A stretch of 64,000 bases of DNA from the NCBI RefSeq assembly GCF_028858535.1, contig NZ_JAPMOU010000016.1, forward strand, positions 62,001-126,000, given 5' to 3'. This DNA is from Spartinivicinus poritis (GTDB lineage: Bacteria; Pseudomonadota; Gammaproteobacteria; Pseudomonadales; Zooshikellaceae). The notes below the pieces were generated by a model. It was not told where the DNA came from. It was given only the letters and a program-made list of their open reading frames with translations, and searched no databases. The translations under genes were made by a program, and so were the position numbers. Of this stretch, positions 27,448 to 36,465 are shown one piece after another. Numbering within the stretch: position 1 is the stretch's first letter; each line of letters starts with the position of its first letter.

Positions 27448-28526
27448 TGAAGAAACAGATAGCCAGTTGTTGTATTTTAGCGGTCAGCCTTATCATGGCA
27501 GGCTGCCAACTAAATAAGGGCATTCTGTTACCTTCAGTATCTATTCCTCCAGCCAAACTGGCACAAATCAATGATGTAGAGGAACTTAAGGAAAAAGCCG
27601 AGCAAGCCATTCAACAGCAACAATGGAGTGATGCACTAGCCTATTATCAACGAGCAAAAACCTTACAGCCAGACGATAAAACCCTGCAGAAGGCTTACCA
27701 AAACACATTAAATCAACGCAATATCCACATTACCAAGTTAAAAAACCGCCTTTACTTGCTACAAGCCTCTGTACTAAGTGATGAAATTAAGCTGTTACAA
27801 GGTATGGCTGCTGCCGATCCAAACAACCCAACTGTTCGAGCTAAGCTACAACAAGCCATGAGCAAGCAAGGAGAATTACACCGTTTCCTGGTTGAATGTG
27901 CTGAAGCAGCAATTGCGGTAGCACGACCACAACGAGGCAAAGAGTGCCTGGAAATGGCTAATAAACTGCCCTATAAAAGCGCAGATACAGAGCATTTAGC
28001 ACTTATCAATAACACTTTGGATGAGCTTGCCAAAACCCACAAAAGTACAACAGTTGCCAGTAATAAAAAACCTTCTGATGACGAAGAAAATAACCTGATA
28101 CCTGTTACCAATAACCAAACGTTAAATCACTCAAATGACTATAAAATACTTGCTCTTACAAAAGTTAAACGCATTGAGTTATTTGAAAAGTTCAACGAAG
28201 CTGTACAACATCAACAGTTTAAAGAAGCACAACAGCTACTAAAAGAAATACAAGAGTCTCAGCCTTATTACCGTACCCGTAAGCAACATAACCAGCTTAA
28301 ACAAGCTATTAATGTTTATGTGAAAAAGCAAACTCAAAAAGGGATTGAACTCTATAGCACGGGCAACCCCGAAGGGGCACTGGCTATTTGGCAGCCTTTA
28401 ACCGAATTAACACCCCATAATGAAGAGCTTAATAATCATATAAGCAGAGCTAAACGTTTTATCAGCAAGCTCAATCAGCTGCAAGAAAACGAAAATGCCA
28501 ACAGCAACCCAACTAAAACCCAATAA
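27447..28526 (+). CDS. TPR-containing lipoprotein, partner of the cyclase gene
   Basis: The 359-residue protein begins with a lipoprotein signal (CCILAVSLIMAGC; lipobox MAGC). Tetratricopeptide-like pairs follow: AEQAIQQQQWSDALAYYQRA near 48-70, FNEAVQHQQFKEAQQLLKEI near 250 and GIELYSTGNPEGALAIWQPL near 300, with a Gln/Asn-rich linker between. It overlaps the cyclase stop by one base (TAATG), so the pair is translationally coupled. It probably scaffolds proteins at the inner face of the outer membrane, perhaps feeding the periplasmic sensor of the cyclase. That link is inference. Confidence 0.8.
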   Translation: MKKQIASCCILAVSLIMAGCQLNKGILLPSVSIPPAKLAQINDVEELKEKAEQAIQQQQWSDALAYYQRAKTLQPDDKTLQKAYQNTLNQRNIHITKLKNRLYLLQASVLSDEIKLLQGMAAADPNNPTVRAKLQQAMSKQGELHRFLVECAEAAIAVARPQRGKECLEMANKLPYKSADTEHLALINNTLDELAKTHKSTTVASNKKPSDDEENNLIPVTNNQTLNHSNDYKILALTKVKRIELFEKFNEAVQHQQFKEAQQLLKEIQESQPYYRTRKQHNQLKQAINVYVKKQTQKGIELYSTGNPEGALAIWQPLTELTPHNEELNNHISRAKRFISKLNQLQENENANSNPTKTQ

Positions 28527-28659
28527 TTGAATATACAGTGGATTTACCTTAATAATCTTTAAAAGTTCTAATTTCTAGAGATATTAAATAATCCTTTCAA
28601 AGCCGGTGAGTTACAATGAAACTCAAGCTCTGTAGTGAACTAATAGCAATAATGAGTCT

Positions 28660-29241
28660 ATGATGATAAAAAAACTTGTTCATTCTGCCTTATTATCAAC
28701 GCTTATCATAACTGGTGGCTGCGCACTAAGCCCACAGCAAGTGGAAGTTGCGCCACATATCACTCTGCCTGTTAAAGTGCCGGTAGTAAAAAATACCGTT
28801 AACGTATCTGTTGTTGATGATCGCTTAAGTAAAGTATTAGGAACTCGTGGCGGTATCTATGACAAAACCAGTACATTAACCATAAAAAATGATATTACCC
28901 TGGCAGTTAAACACGCGGTTGAACAAGCCTTACTAAAAATGGAAATGCAGCTTGATCCAAATAACCCTGCAGTTCGTTTTACTGTCTACATTGATAAAAT
29001 TGATTACAGTACACCCGCTCAAAATTACGTTACAGAAGTCAATATCAATGCAGTTGCTCGAGCTGAAGTGAAATTCGGCGATCGTGTTTATCATGGCCGT
29101 TACCAATCGACAGCAAAGCATAAAGTGGTAAAAGCACCGTCTGAAACCAAAAATGAAGAGATCGTTAATGGTATTATTAACAATGTATTAGATCGGATGT
29201 TTAGCGACCAGGCGCTAGTTAAATTCCTAAGGTCAGGTTAA
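28660..29241 (+). CDS. YajG-family lipoprotein
   Basis: The 193-residue protein has a lipoprotein signal (LLSTLIITGGC). The body VNVSVVDDRLSKVLGTRGG, then LTIKNDITLAVKHAVEQALLK, then EVNINAVARAEVKFGDRVYHGRYQS matches the YajG/lipoprotein_16 family. This family is conserved in gammaproteobacteria and its molecular role is not well defined. There is a 133-nt gap after the TPR lipoprotein, so it may have its own promoter. A shared terminator follows. Confidence 0.85.
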   Translation: MMIKKLVHSALLSTLIITGGCALSPQQVEVAPHITLPVKVPVVKNTVNVSVVDDRLSKVLGTRGGIYDKTSTLTIKNDITLAVKHAVEQALLKMEMQLDPNNPAVRFTVYIDKIDYSTPAQNYVTEVNINAVARAEVKFGDRVYHGRYQSTAKHKVVKAPSETKNEEIVNGIINNVLDRMFSDQALVKFLRSG

Positions 29242-29288
29242 GTGTACCTTTAAAAAAACAAATTACCTGTTATCTTTAATCAGCTCAT

Positions 29289-29316
29289 AAAAAATGCCCA
29301 CAAGTTGGGCATTTTT
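29289..29316. terminator. Bidirectional terminator between yajG-like gene and hemH
   Basis: AAAAAATGCCCA pairs with TGGGCATTTTT around CAAGT. T or A runs on both sides let it work for both convergent genes. Confidence 0.9.
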
Positions 29317-29355
29317 ATATACAACCATAAAGCTAGTGTTTTATACCTTTGATTG

Positions 29356-30396
29356 CTACACTTTATCTAGCTGCGGGTAGTTGTCCCATGACTGCTTCAA
29401 CCAATCAGTTAACACACTTACCCACTTCGCATCATCATTTAAACAAGGGACTAAGGTTAACAACTCACCTCCCGCTTCAATAAAAGCTTCTTTGCCCTGT
29501 ATACCGATTTCTTCCAGTGTTTCCAAGCAATCAGCAACAAATGATGGGCAAATAACCAATAGTCGTTTTACTCCTTGTTGAGCAAGCTCAACGAGCCGCT
29601 CGCTAGTATAAGGCGTTAGCCATTTATCTCGACCAAGTCGAGACTGAAAAGCAACTGAGTATTGTGCTTCTTTTAAACCCAACTTATTAGCTAATAATTC
29701 TGCTGTTTTATATACCTGGGCTCGATAACAGGTTTGGTGGGCTTGATGGGGCTGCTGACAACACTCAGCACTAGATAAACAGTGACTACCAGTTGGATCA
29801 TCTTTTCGTAAATGCCGCTCTGGTAGCCCATGATAGCTGAACAGCAAGTGATCAAAAGGCTCTTCGATATAAGGCTTGGTCACTTCATCCAAAACAGATA
29901 TATATTGCTCATGACCAAAAAATACTGGGTGTAACCTAATTTTGAGGCTAAGGTGATGCTTGGCAAGCACCCGTCTAGCTTCCTCAATACAGGTCTTTAC
30001 TGTTGACATTGCGTAATGGGGATAAAGTGGTACCAATAGCAGTTCATCAATACCCGTTTTTGCCAGCTGTAATATCTCTTTCTCCATTGCAGGCTGACCA
30101 TAACGCATAGCAAAATGCACAGGGTAATCTACTTCCTTAGCTAGCTTATCCGTTAAGCGCTGAGTAAGCACTACAAGTGGTGACCCTTCAGGCCACCATA
30201 TACTTTGATAAGCTTCTGCTGACTGCTTTGGACGCGAAGGCAGCACTAAACAGTTAACTATCAGCCAGCGTAGCCAGCCAGGTACATCAACCACATAAGG
30301 ATCCATTAAAAACTGCTTTAAATATTGCCTGACATCTTTTTCTTTTGGCGAGTCAGGTGAGCCCAAATTAACCAGTAATACAGCTTGGCTTTTCAT
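29356..30396 (-). CDS. hemH: Ferrochelatase
   Basis: The 346-residue enzyme inserts Fe2+ into protoporphyrin IX, the last step of haem synthesis. It begins QAVLLVNLGSPDSPKEKDVR and contains LLFSYHGLPERH, which carries the catalytic His. The conserved acidic Glu lies in VICPSFVADCLETLEEI. Length matches the family. It follows nhaA by 25 nt and is probably co-transcribed with it. A shared terminator lies 40 nt past its stop. In P. aeruginosa hemH lies in the same broad neighbourhood as hemA. Confidence 0.95.
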   Translation of the reverse strand: MKSQAVLLVNLGSPDSPKEKDVRQYLKQFLMDPYVVDVPGWLRWLIVNCLVLPSRPKQSAEAYQSIWWPEGSPLVVLTQRLTDKLAKEVDYPVHFAMRYGQPAMEKEILQLAKTGIDELLLVPLYPHYAMSTVKTCIEEARRVLAKHHLSLKIRLHPVFFGHEQYISVLDEVTKPYIEEPFDHLLFSYHGLPERHLRKDDPTGSHCLSSAECCQQPHQAHQTCYRAQVYKTAELLANKLGLKEAQYSVAFQSRLGRDKWLTPYTSERLVELAQQGVKRLLVICPSFVADCLETLEEIGIQGKEAFIEAGGELLTLVPCLNDDAKWVSVLTDWLKQSWDNYPQLDKV

Positions 30397-30421
30397 CGGA
30401 CATTACACCTTTTGTGGTTAT

Positions 30422-31630
30422 TTAATTAACTGATGGCTGGCTTGCAGGAACATTGCTCTTAGCCAAAAACCGAAAAATCACATACCCCCATACGGCAGAT
30501 GCAGCAGAACCCATTAATATACCGATTCGATCTGTTGTAAGGTAGTCTGGCCCTGCATGTTCAAATGCCAGCGTGCCAATAAATAAGCTCATGGTAAAAC
30601 CAACACCACACAACACAGCTACAGCATAAAGTTGCAGCCAACTAGCATGGGTGGGTAACTTACCTAGCCCCAGCTTTATTGCCAGTGCAGAGAAGAAAAA
30701 CACACCAATCTGTTTACCAACAAATAGCCCAGCAATAACGCCCAGTGGTACAGGATCTCCAATTTGCTTCACGTCAGTTAGTGACAAACCTACGCCTGCA
30801 TTGGCAAAGGCAAAAATTGGTAAAATCGCATAAGCGACCCAATGGTGAAGTTCATGCTCAACCGTCTTGAGCGGCGAGTGCCCTGGTCGCTTGTGACATG
30901 TCATTGGAATAGTAAACGCCAGCAGAACCCCGGCAAGTGTGGCATGTACCCCTGACTTCAGTACACAAATCCACATAATAATACCAACGACAATATAGGG
31001 GGTTATCCTAGTGACCTTTAATCGATTAAGGGTTACTAGGATTATGAAGCAAACCCCTGCCAAAGAGGCTGACATGACTGATAAGCCTTCAGTATAAAAC
31101 AATGCAATAATAATAATTGCACCCAAGTCATCTATTATGGCCAGTGCCATTAAAAATACTTTGAGCGAAGGCGGCACTCGATTACCCAACAAAGCAAGAA
31201 TACCCAATGCAAAAGCAATATCAGTTGCTGTAGGAATAGCCCAGCCTTGCAAAGCAGTACTGTCTCCCCAGTTAAACCAGCAATAAACCAGTGCTGGAAC
31301 AACCATTCCTCCCAAGGCAGCGACTGCAGGCAAGGCAATCTTAGCTGGAGAAGCCAACTCACCCGCAATAAACTCTCGCTTTACCTCTAAGCCAATTAGC
31401 AGGAAAAATACAGCCATCAGGCCGTCATTAATCCACAACAAAAGTGGTTTATCTATTTCCAGCGCACCCAGTTTGACACCAACAGGCACAGACAAAAACA
31501 AATCATAAAAACCGACAAGGGGAGTATTAGCAAAAATCAACGCCAGCGCAGTTGCAATCATTAGCAAAATTCCGCTAGCGGACTCTTTCTTTAAGAAATC
31601 TTTGATATCGTCTGAGAGTTTAAATTGCAT
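30422..31630 (-). CDS. nhaA: Na+/H+ antiporter NhaA
   Basis: The 402-residue inner membrane protein matches NhaA along its length. It has the ion-binding pair of aspartates in MALAIIDDLGAIIII, the early motif INDGLMAVFFLLIGLEVKRE and the late LCGVGFTMSLFIG. It expels Na+ in exchange for protons, which fits a marine habitat. In E. coli nhaA is induced by Na+ through NhaR; no nhaR-like gene is adjacent. It lies just upstream of hemH on the same strand. Confidence 0.95.
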   Translation of the reverse strand: MQFKLSDDIKDFLKKESASGILLMIATALALIFANTPLVGFYDLFLSVPVGVKLGALEIDKPLLLWINDGLMAVFFLLIGLEVKREFIAGELASPAKIALPAVAALGGMVVPALVYCWFNWGDSTALQGWAIPTATDIAFALGILALLGNRVPPSLKVFLMALAIIDDLGAIIIIALFYTEGLSVMSASLAGVCFIILVTLNRLKVTRITPYIVVGIIMWICVLKSGVHATLAGVLLAFTIPMTCHKRPGHSPLKTVEHELHHWVAYAILPIFAFANAGVGLSLTDVKQIGDPVPLGVIAGLFVGKQIGVFFFSALAIKLGLGKLPTHASWLQLYAVAVLCGVGFTMSLFIGTLAFEHAGPDYLTTDRIGILMGSAASAVWGYVIFRFLAKSNVPASQPSVN

Positions 31631-31805
31631 TTAATCTTTTTACCTATTTGACCTTAAAGTAAAACACCTATAGGTGTGGTATATGAATGTACCAGTTTTA
31701 GCTGAATAAATTAAATATACTAATCTTATCCAGGTAATTAACAAAATCACTTAAAAGCCAGATAAGCCCATTTAGGCTGTCTACAAAATAGTCATTCAGC
31801 TGAAA

Positions 31806-32579
31806 TTAACCACTATTTGCACACACTGGACAGACTGGATCTGCTGTCATTTTAATAGTTCTAAACTCCATGATTTTCCCGTCAATCAGCAGCAGTTTAC
31901 CCAGCAACGGTTCTCCAATACCTGCAATCACCTTTACGGCTTCAACAGCTTGAATGGTACCAACCAAACCAACCAATGGCCCCAGCACACCCGTTTCTGC
32001 ACAACGCAGCTGATCCTCCCCTTCAGGCGAATAAAGACAACGATAGCAGGGAGATGTCGGTTGTCGACTATCAAACACTGTCACCTGTCCTTGTAAACCA
32101 ATTGCCGCTCCTGACACTAATGGGCGCTTTGCTTGAACACAAGCTGTATTAATTGCAAATCGCACTGCAAAGTTATCAGTTGCATCCACCACTAAATCAG
32201 CTGCGGTTATCCACTGCAGCAGGTTATCTTGGCTAGCTTTTTCGACAACAGGGGTTACCACGCAATCAGAATTCATTCCACGCAAAGTTTCAGCCAACGC
32301 CTCTGCTTTAGGTTTACCTACAGCTGTTTGGTTATAGGCAATCTGTCGTTGTAAGTTCGTCAACTCAACCTGATCAAAATCCATTAATAACAGCTCACCC
32401 ACTCCTGCTGCTGCTAAGTACATAGCAACCGGACAACCAAGCCCACCGAGCCCTACTACTAACACTTTAGCTGCTTTAAGTAACTGCTGACCTTCGATAT
32501 CCAACTCAGGCAGCATAATATGTCGACTATAACGTAGTAGTTCCTGGTCAGTTAGTGTTTTACCTGTTGTTACTACCAT
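31806..32579 (-). CDS. moeB: MoeB/ThiF-type adenylyltransferase
   Basis: The start is set at ATG 32579 (MVVTTGKTLTDQELLRYSRH), giving 257 residues; upstream codons lead only to a TTG. It has the ATP-binding GLGGLGCPVAMYLAAAG, the DNLQRQ-type motif DQVELTNLQRQIAYN, and zinc cysteines in CYRCLYSP and CPVC. MoeB adenylates the MoaD C-terminus in molybdopterin synthesis. ThiF in thiamine synthesis is very similar and cannot be excluded. Position after hemA-prfA-prmC matches P. aeruginosa moeB. Confidence 0.88.
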   Translation of the reverse strand: MVVTTGKTLTDQELLRYSRHIMLPELDIEGQQLLKAAKVLVVGLGGLGCPVAMYLAAAGVGELLLMDFDQVELTNLQRQIAYNQTAVGKPKAEALAETLRGMNSDCVVTPVVEKASQDNLLQWITAADLVVDATDNFAVRFAINTACVQAKRPLVSGAAIGLQGQVTVFDSRQPTSPCYRCLYSPEGEDQLRCAETGVLGPLVGLVGTIQAVEAVKVIAGIGEPLLGKLLLIDGKIMEFRTIKMTADPVCPVCANSG

Positions 32580-32657
32580 TTTAGTTTTATCCGTAAAAAT
32601 GATGATTAGGGCTACCAATGGTAATGAGAATATAATTATCCTGTCACCTTGAAAGCC

Positions 32658-33515
32658 CTATCTATTAGGACTAGTAAGCCTAGCAAAGGTAATTCGGTCA
32701 TTTTGCCCTAGGTCTTGCTTACACTGAATATCCTGATAGTTGAGCCCAGCTAACATTTCTGCAACAACTGCTGCCTGATCATAACCGTGCTCAAAAAACA
32801 GATAACCACCAGGCTTTAAAAAGTCTGGTGCATTTTTAGCAATTTCGTTGATAGCTGCTAAGCCTCGCTGCCCAGCAACCAGTGCTGATTTAGGCTCAAA
32901 TCGAACATCTCCCTGCTGCAAATGGGGGTCATCTGCTGGGATATAAGGAGGGTTACTCACAGTCAGGTCAAACAGACCAGCCGTTGCTGGTAGTGCTTCA
33001 AACCAATGACCAGCGTAGAATTGAACATTAGTTAACCCTAGTCGCTTCCCATTACGTGTCGCCAACTCAACGGCTTCTGGTAACAAATCAACTCCAGTGA
33101 TCTGCCAGTTTGGCCGCTCATAAGCTAATGCTAAAGCGATTGCACCCGTGCCTGTACCCAAATCAATGACATGTAAAGGCTGATTAGCATCTGAAATCGC
33201 CAGTACCTGCTCGACCAGGATTTCAGTGTCTGGCCTAGGAATCAGGGTAGCCTCACTGACTTCTAACTCAAACTGCCAAAAACCACGAGTCCCTGTAATG
33301 TAGGCAATTGGTTTACCCTGTAAGCGCTGAGATAAATAACTATCGAATATTGCTTGCTGCTCGGCAGTGAGCGGTTGATCTGGCCAAGTAAATAAATAGC
33401 TGCGAGGCTTCTGGAGGAGATGACAAAGCAACTGCTCCACATCCTCTTGGGGGGAGGGGCTAACACCCGCTAGCTGCGAAATAGCTAGCTGGCGCAGCTC
33501 AATAATAGACGTCAT
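32658..33515 (-). CDS. prmC: Release factor glutamine methyltransferase
   Basis: The 285-residue enzyme methylates the Gln of the GGQ motif in release factors. It has the SAM motif VIDLGTGTGAIALALA and the substrate motif SNPPYIP. The N-terminal helical domain recognises the release factor. It starts 11 nt after its own substrate gene prfA and precedes moeB, as in many gammaproteobacteria. Confidence 0.95.
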   Translation of the reverse strand: MTSIIELRQLAISQLAGVSPSPQEDVEQLLCHLLQKPRSYLFTWPDQPLTAEQQAIFDSYLSQRLQGKPIAYITGTRGFWQFELEVSEATLIPRPDTEILVEQVLAISDANQPLHVIDLGTGTGAIALALAYERPNWQITGVDLLPEAVELATRNGKRLGLTNVQFYAGHWFEALPATAGLFDLTVSNPPYIPADDPHLQQGDVRFEPKSALVAGQRGLAAINEIAKNAPDFLKPGGYLFFEHGYDQAAVVAEMLAGLNYQDIQCKQDLGQNDRITFARLTSPNR

Positions 33516-33526
33516 TTAGCCAACCA

Positions 33527-34612
33527 TTACTCTTCAGACATCTTGGCTAACAACTCAGCCTGATACTCTTGAATTAATGGATCAATCACCGGGCTCACAT
33601 CCCCTTCCATCACTTCGGGCAGTTTATATAAAGTTAAGTTAATCCGGTGGTCTGTTACCCGGCCTTGTGGGTAGTTATAGGTTCGAATTCGCTCTGAACG
33701 ATCACCACTACCAACTAGACTTTTCCGTTGATCAGCCACTTGTTGCTGAGCAGCATCTTGCGCTGCCGAATTTAGCTTTGCAGCTAATAAAGACATCGCC
33801 TTAGCCCGGTTTTTATGCTGGGAGCGCTCATCCTGACACTCTACCACAATGCCTGTTGGTAAGTGAGTGATTCGAATAGCAGAGTCGGTTTTGTTAACGT
33901 GCTGTCCTCCTGCACCAGAAGCACGGTAAGTATCTATTCGCAAATCCGCCTTATTGATTGCAATATCTTCCACTTCGTCCGGCTCAGGCATAATCGCTAC
34001 TGTGCAAGCAGACGTATGTATTCGACCTTGGGATTCAGTTTCAGGCACACGCTGTACTCGGTGAGCGCCTGACTCAAATTTTAATTTACCGTAAACACCA
34101 TCACCTACTACACGGCTGATGATTTCTTTAAAACCACCATGCTCCCCTTCATTAGCGCTGACCACTTCTACCTTCCAGCTACACCGCTCAGCATAGCGAG
34201 AGTACATTCTGAACAAGTCACCAGCAAAGATCGCTGCCTCATCCCCTCCCGTTCCTGCGCGTATTTCTAAAAAGATATTGTGGGAGTCATTAGGGTCTTT
34301 GGGTAACAATAAGGTTTGTAGCTCTAAATCAAGAGTTTCAATGGTCTCATTGGCTGTTGCTATTTCATCTTCAGCCATCATTTTCATTTCAGGGTCATCG
34401 CCTGCCAACCACTGCTCTGCCTCAGCACGATCTTCTTTTGCCTGCTGATAACGCGCAAAGGTTTGTACCACTGGTTCGATTTCAGCATATTCCTTGGAAA
34501 ACTTACGAAACTTGTCTTGGTCAGTAATGACCTCAGCATCACTTAACAGTGCAGCTAACTCTTCATAGCGCTCAGTTAAGTTTTCTAATTTAGCTAATAT
34601 GGATGGTTTCAT
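33527..34612 (-). CDS. prfA: Peptide chain release factor 1
   Basis: The 361-residue factor recognises UAA and UAG. The GGQ loop reads [15 protein letters not shown], and the codon-recognition PxT motif is present as RVPETES. Length is normal for RF1. It overlaps the hemA stop by 4 nt and is followed by prmC, which modifies it. Confidence 0.97.
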   Translation of the reverse strand: MKPSILAKLENLTERYEELAALLSDAEVITDQDKFRKFSKEYAEIEPVVQTFARYQQAKEDRAEAEQWLAGDDPEMKMMAEDEIATANETIETLDLELQTLLLPKDPNDSHNIFLEIRAGTGGDEAAIFAGDLFRMYSRYAERCSWKVEVVSANEGEHGGFKEIISRVVGDGVYGKLKFESGAHRVQRVPETESQGRIHTSACTVAIMPEPDEVEDIAINKADLRIDTYRASGAGGQHVNKTDSAIRITHLPTGIVVECQDERSQHKNRAKAMSLLAAKLNSAAQDAAQQQVADQRKSLVGSGDRSERIRTYNYPQGRVTDHRINLTLYKLPEVMEGDVSPVIDPLIQEYQAELLAKMSEE

Positions 34613-35883
34613 GACTTCTTATCAGTTAATTGATCAATCTCAAAAAGCTGTTTTACCCACTCGATTCGATCTAGCTGCCCAGCTGCACCCGCCTGTTTAA
34701 TTTGGACACTAGGACCATGCAGCAATTTATTGGTTATAGCTTTAGCAAATCGAGCCAGCACTTGCTCTGGGTCGGCACCATTTGCTAGCTTCTTGCGTGC
34801 CTTAGCCAACTCATCCTCGCTGAGCAACTCAATTTTGGTACGGAATTGCTTAAGCACCTCAACGGCAGTCAGCTCTCTCATTCGATTCATAAAAGCAGCA
34901 GAGCCATTCAGGACTAAATTTTCTGCCTCTACTGCCGCTGTTTGACGACTTTTTAAGTTTTCTTCGATGACTTCTCGTAAATCATCAACGGTATATAAAT
35001 AAATATCAGCCAAAGTAGCCACCTGCGGCTCAATATCTCGTGGTACAGCAATATCTACCATGAAAATAGGCCGATGCTTACGTAACTTAAGTGCACGCTC
35101 CACAGCACCCTTACCTAGTACTGGTAATTGACTGGCTGTAGAAGCAATTACAATATCAGCATTGGGTAATAAGTCTGGCAAGTTGCTCAAGCTTGCAGGC
35201 GTTGCTTGATCAAATTGGCTTGAAAGTAACTCTGCATTAGCTAGGGTTCGGTTGGCTATAGTCAGCCCAGCAATACCGACCTCCGACAAGTGTCTAGCAA
35301 CCAGCTCTATGGTTTCGCCTGCTCCAATTAACAAGGCATGGTTTTGGCTAATATCTCCAAATATCTGGCGCGCTAATGCTACCGCAGCATAGGCCACAGA
35401 TACAGGGCTTTCACCAATAGCTGTTTGGGTTCGCACTTGCTTTGCTGTTGCAAAAGTACTTTCAAACCAGCGGCTTAAACCAAAGCCCACAGTACCCGCT
35501 GCTTGTGCCTGCACATAGGCCGTTTTTAACTGCCCCAGGATTTGCGGTTCACCTAATACCATAGAGTCCAGCCCACTAGCTACTCTCATCATGTGCTGAA
35601 CAGCAGACTCATCCCAGTACTGATAAATTGAGTCGGCGACCTCTGTCATTGCTAATTGTTGATAATCAGCCCACCAAGCAAGTAGTGGCTGCTCTTGCCC
35701 AGGGACCACCTCACAGTAAATCTCGGTACGATTACACGTTGAAAGAATGGCGACTTCATTAACCGATGAAAGCTTTTGAATACTCTGAAGAGCATCTGCC
35801 AAATGTTCAGGGGCAAAAGCCACCTTCTCTCGTAAAGCAACTGAGGCGGTCTGATGATTTATGCCAAGCGCAAGGAACCCCAT
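34609..35883 (-). CDS. hemA: Glutamyl-tRNA reductase
   Basis: The start is set at ATG 35883 ([20 protein letters not shown]), giving 424 residues; eight codons upstream lead to another ATG, so the start is not certain. The catalytic cysteine is in [10 protein letters not shown], the glutamate-binding motif is [18 protein letters not shown] and the NADPH domain has [16 protein letters not shown]. It reduces Glu-tRNA to glutamate-1-semialdehyde, the first committed step of tetrapyrrole synthesis. No strong ribosome site is visible, which may hold expression down. Confidence 0.95.
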   Translation of the reverse strand: MGFLALGINHQTASVALREKVAFAPEHLADALQSIQKLSSVNEVAILSTCNRTEIYCEVVPGQEQPLLAWWADYQQLAMTEVADSIYQYWDESAVQHMMRVASGLDSMVLGEPQILGQLKTAYVQAQAAGTVGFGLSRWFESTFATAKQVRTQTAIGESPVSVAYAAVALARQIFGDISQNHALLIGAGETIELVARHLSEVGIAGLTIANRTLANAELLSSQFDQATPASLSNLPDLLPNADIVIASTASQLPVLGKGAVERALKLRKHRPIFMVDIAVPRDIEPQVATLADIYLYTVDDLREVIEENLKSRQTAAVEAENLVLNGSAAFMNRMRELTAVEVLKQFRTKIELLSEDELAKARKKLANGADPEQVLARFAKAITNKLLHGPSVQIKQAGAAGQLDRIEWVKQLFEIDQLTDKKS

Positions 35884-36252
35884 AATAAAACTATCAATCA
35901 CCATCAACTATCAGCGGGTTGGAGCCACAAGGTATGTTGTAGCTGCCTTCAAAGCAGGGAATTCTCCTACTAATACAGCTTAAGTGCAAATATCCTTACT
36001 GTGATGGTTAAATTTTATCTAACTTAACATCAGGGTAACTAAGAAGCGCTGATAAAAAGAGAACAGATAATATTTCCTTACAAATTTCATGCAATGTAGA
36101 TATAAAGGAACAGGTTTATCGCTAATCTTGTCTACAGTAATAGTAAGAAATGCGGGTGTTATTACTTTTAGTACTGCATCACCTGTTTTAGCCAGAATAC
36201 TCAAACCTATTAAACCCATTTAAGGATAACGTGATACAGACTTACAACTTCA

Positions 36253-36293
36253 TTTCACTACACTACAGGCATACCTTCTGTAGTCTGGTGAAA
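36253..36293. repeat. Intergenic hairpin between hemA and the TPR lipoprotein gene
   Basis: TTTCACTACACTACAG pairs with the reverse complement TTTCACCAGACTACAG (14 of 16 bases matching) around a 9-nt loop. It lies in the 582-bp divergent gap (35884-36465), where I see no ORF that I can support. It may be a leader structure or a small element. Confidence 0.45.
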
Positions 36294-36465
36294 TACTCAG
36301 GCTAAGACAGTTGAAGTGTATTTATACAACGCTATTGTGAGACACCACCTTCATTTCAAGTCAAGGTCATAGCGTATCCATTCAAGATACTTTAGAGTTG
36401 GGCAATTCGCTTTGTTGCCATTGCCAGGCAAGTGGCCAAGTATTGTTACCAGGTATTACAAATAG

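Noticed and set aside
36019-36219. 66-codon minus-strand ORF in the hemA upstream gap
   Set aside because: No Shine-Dalgarno, no homology that I recognise, and a composition typical of chance ORFs in AT-rich DNA.
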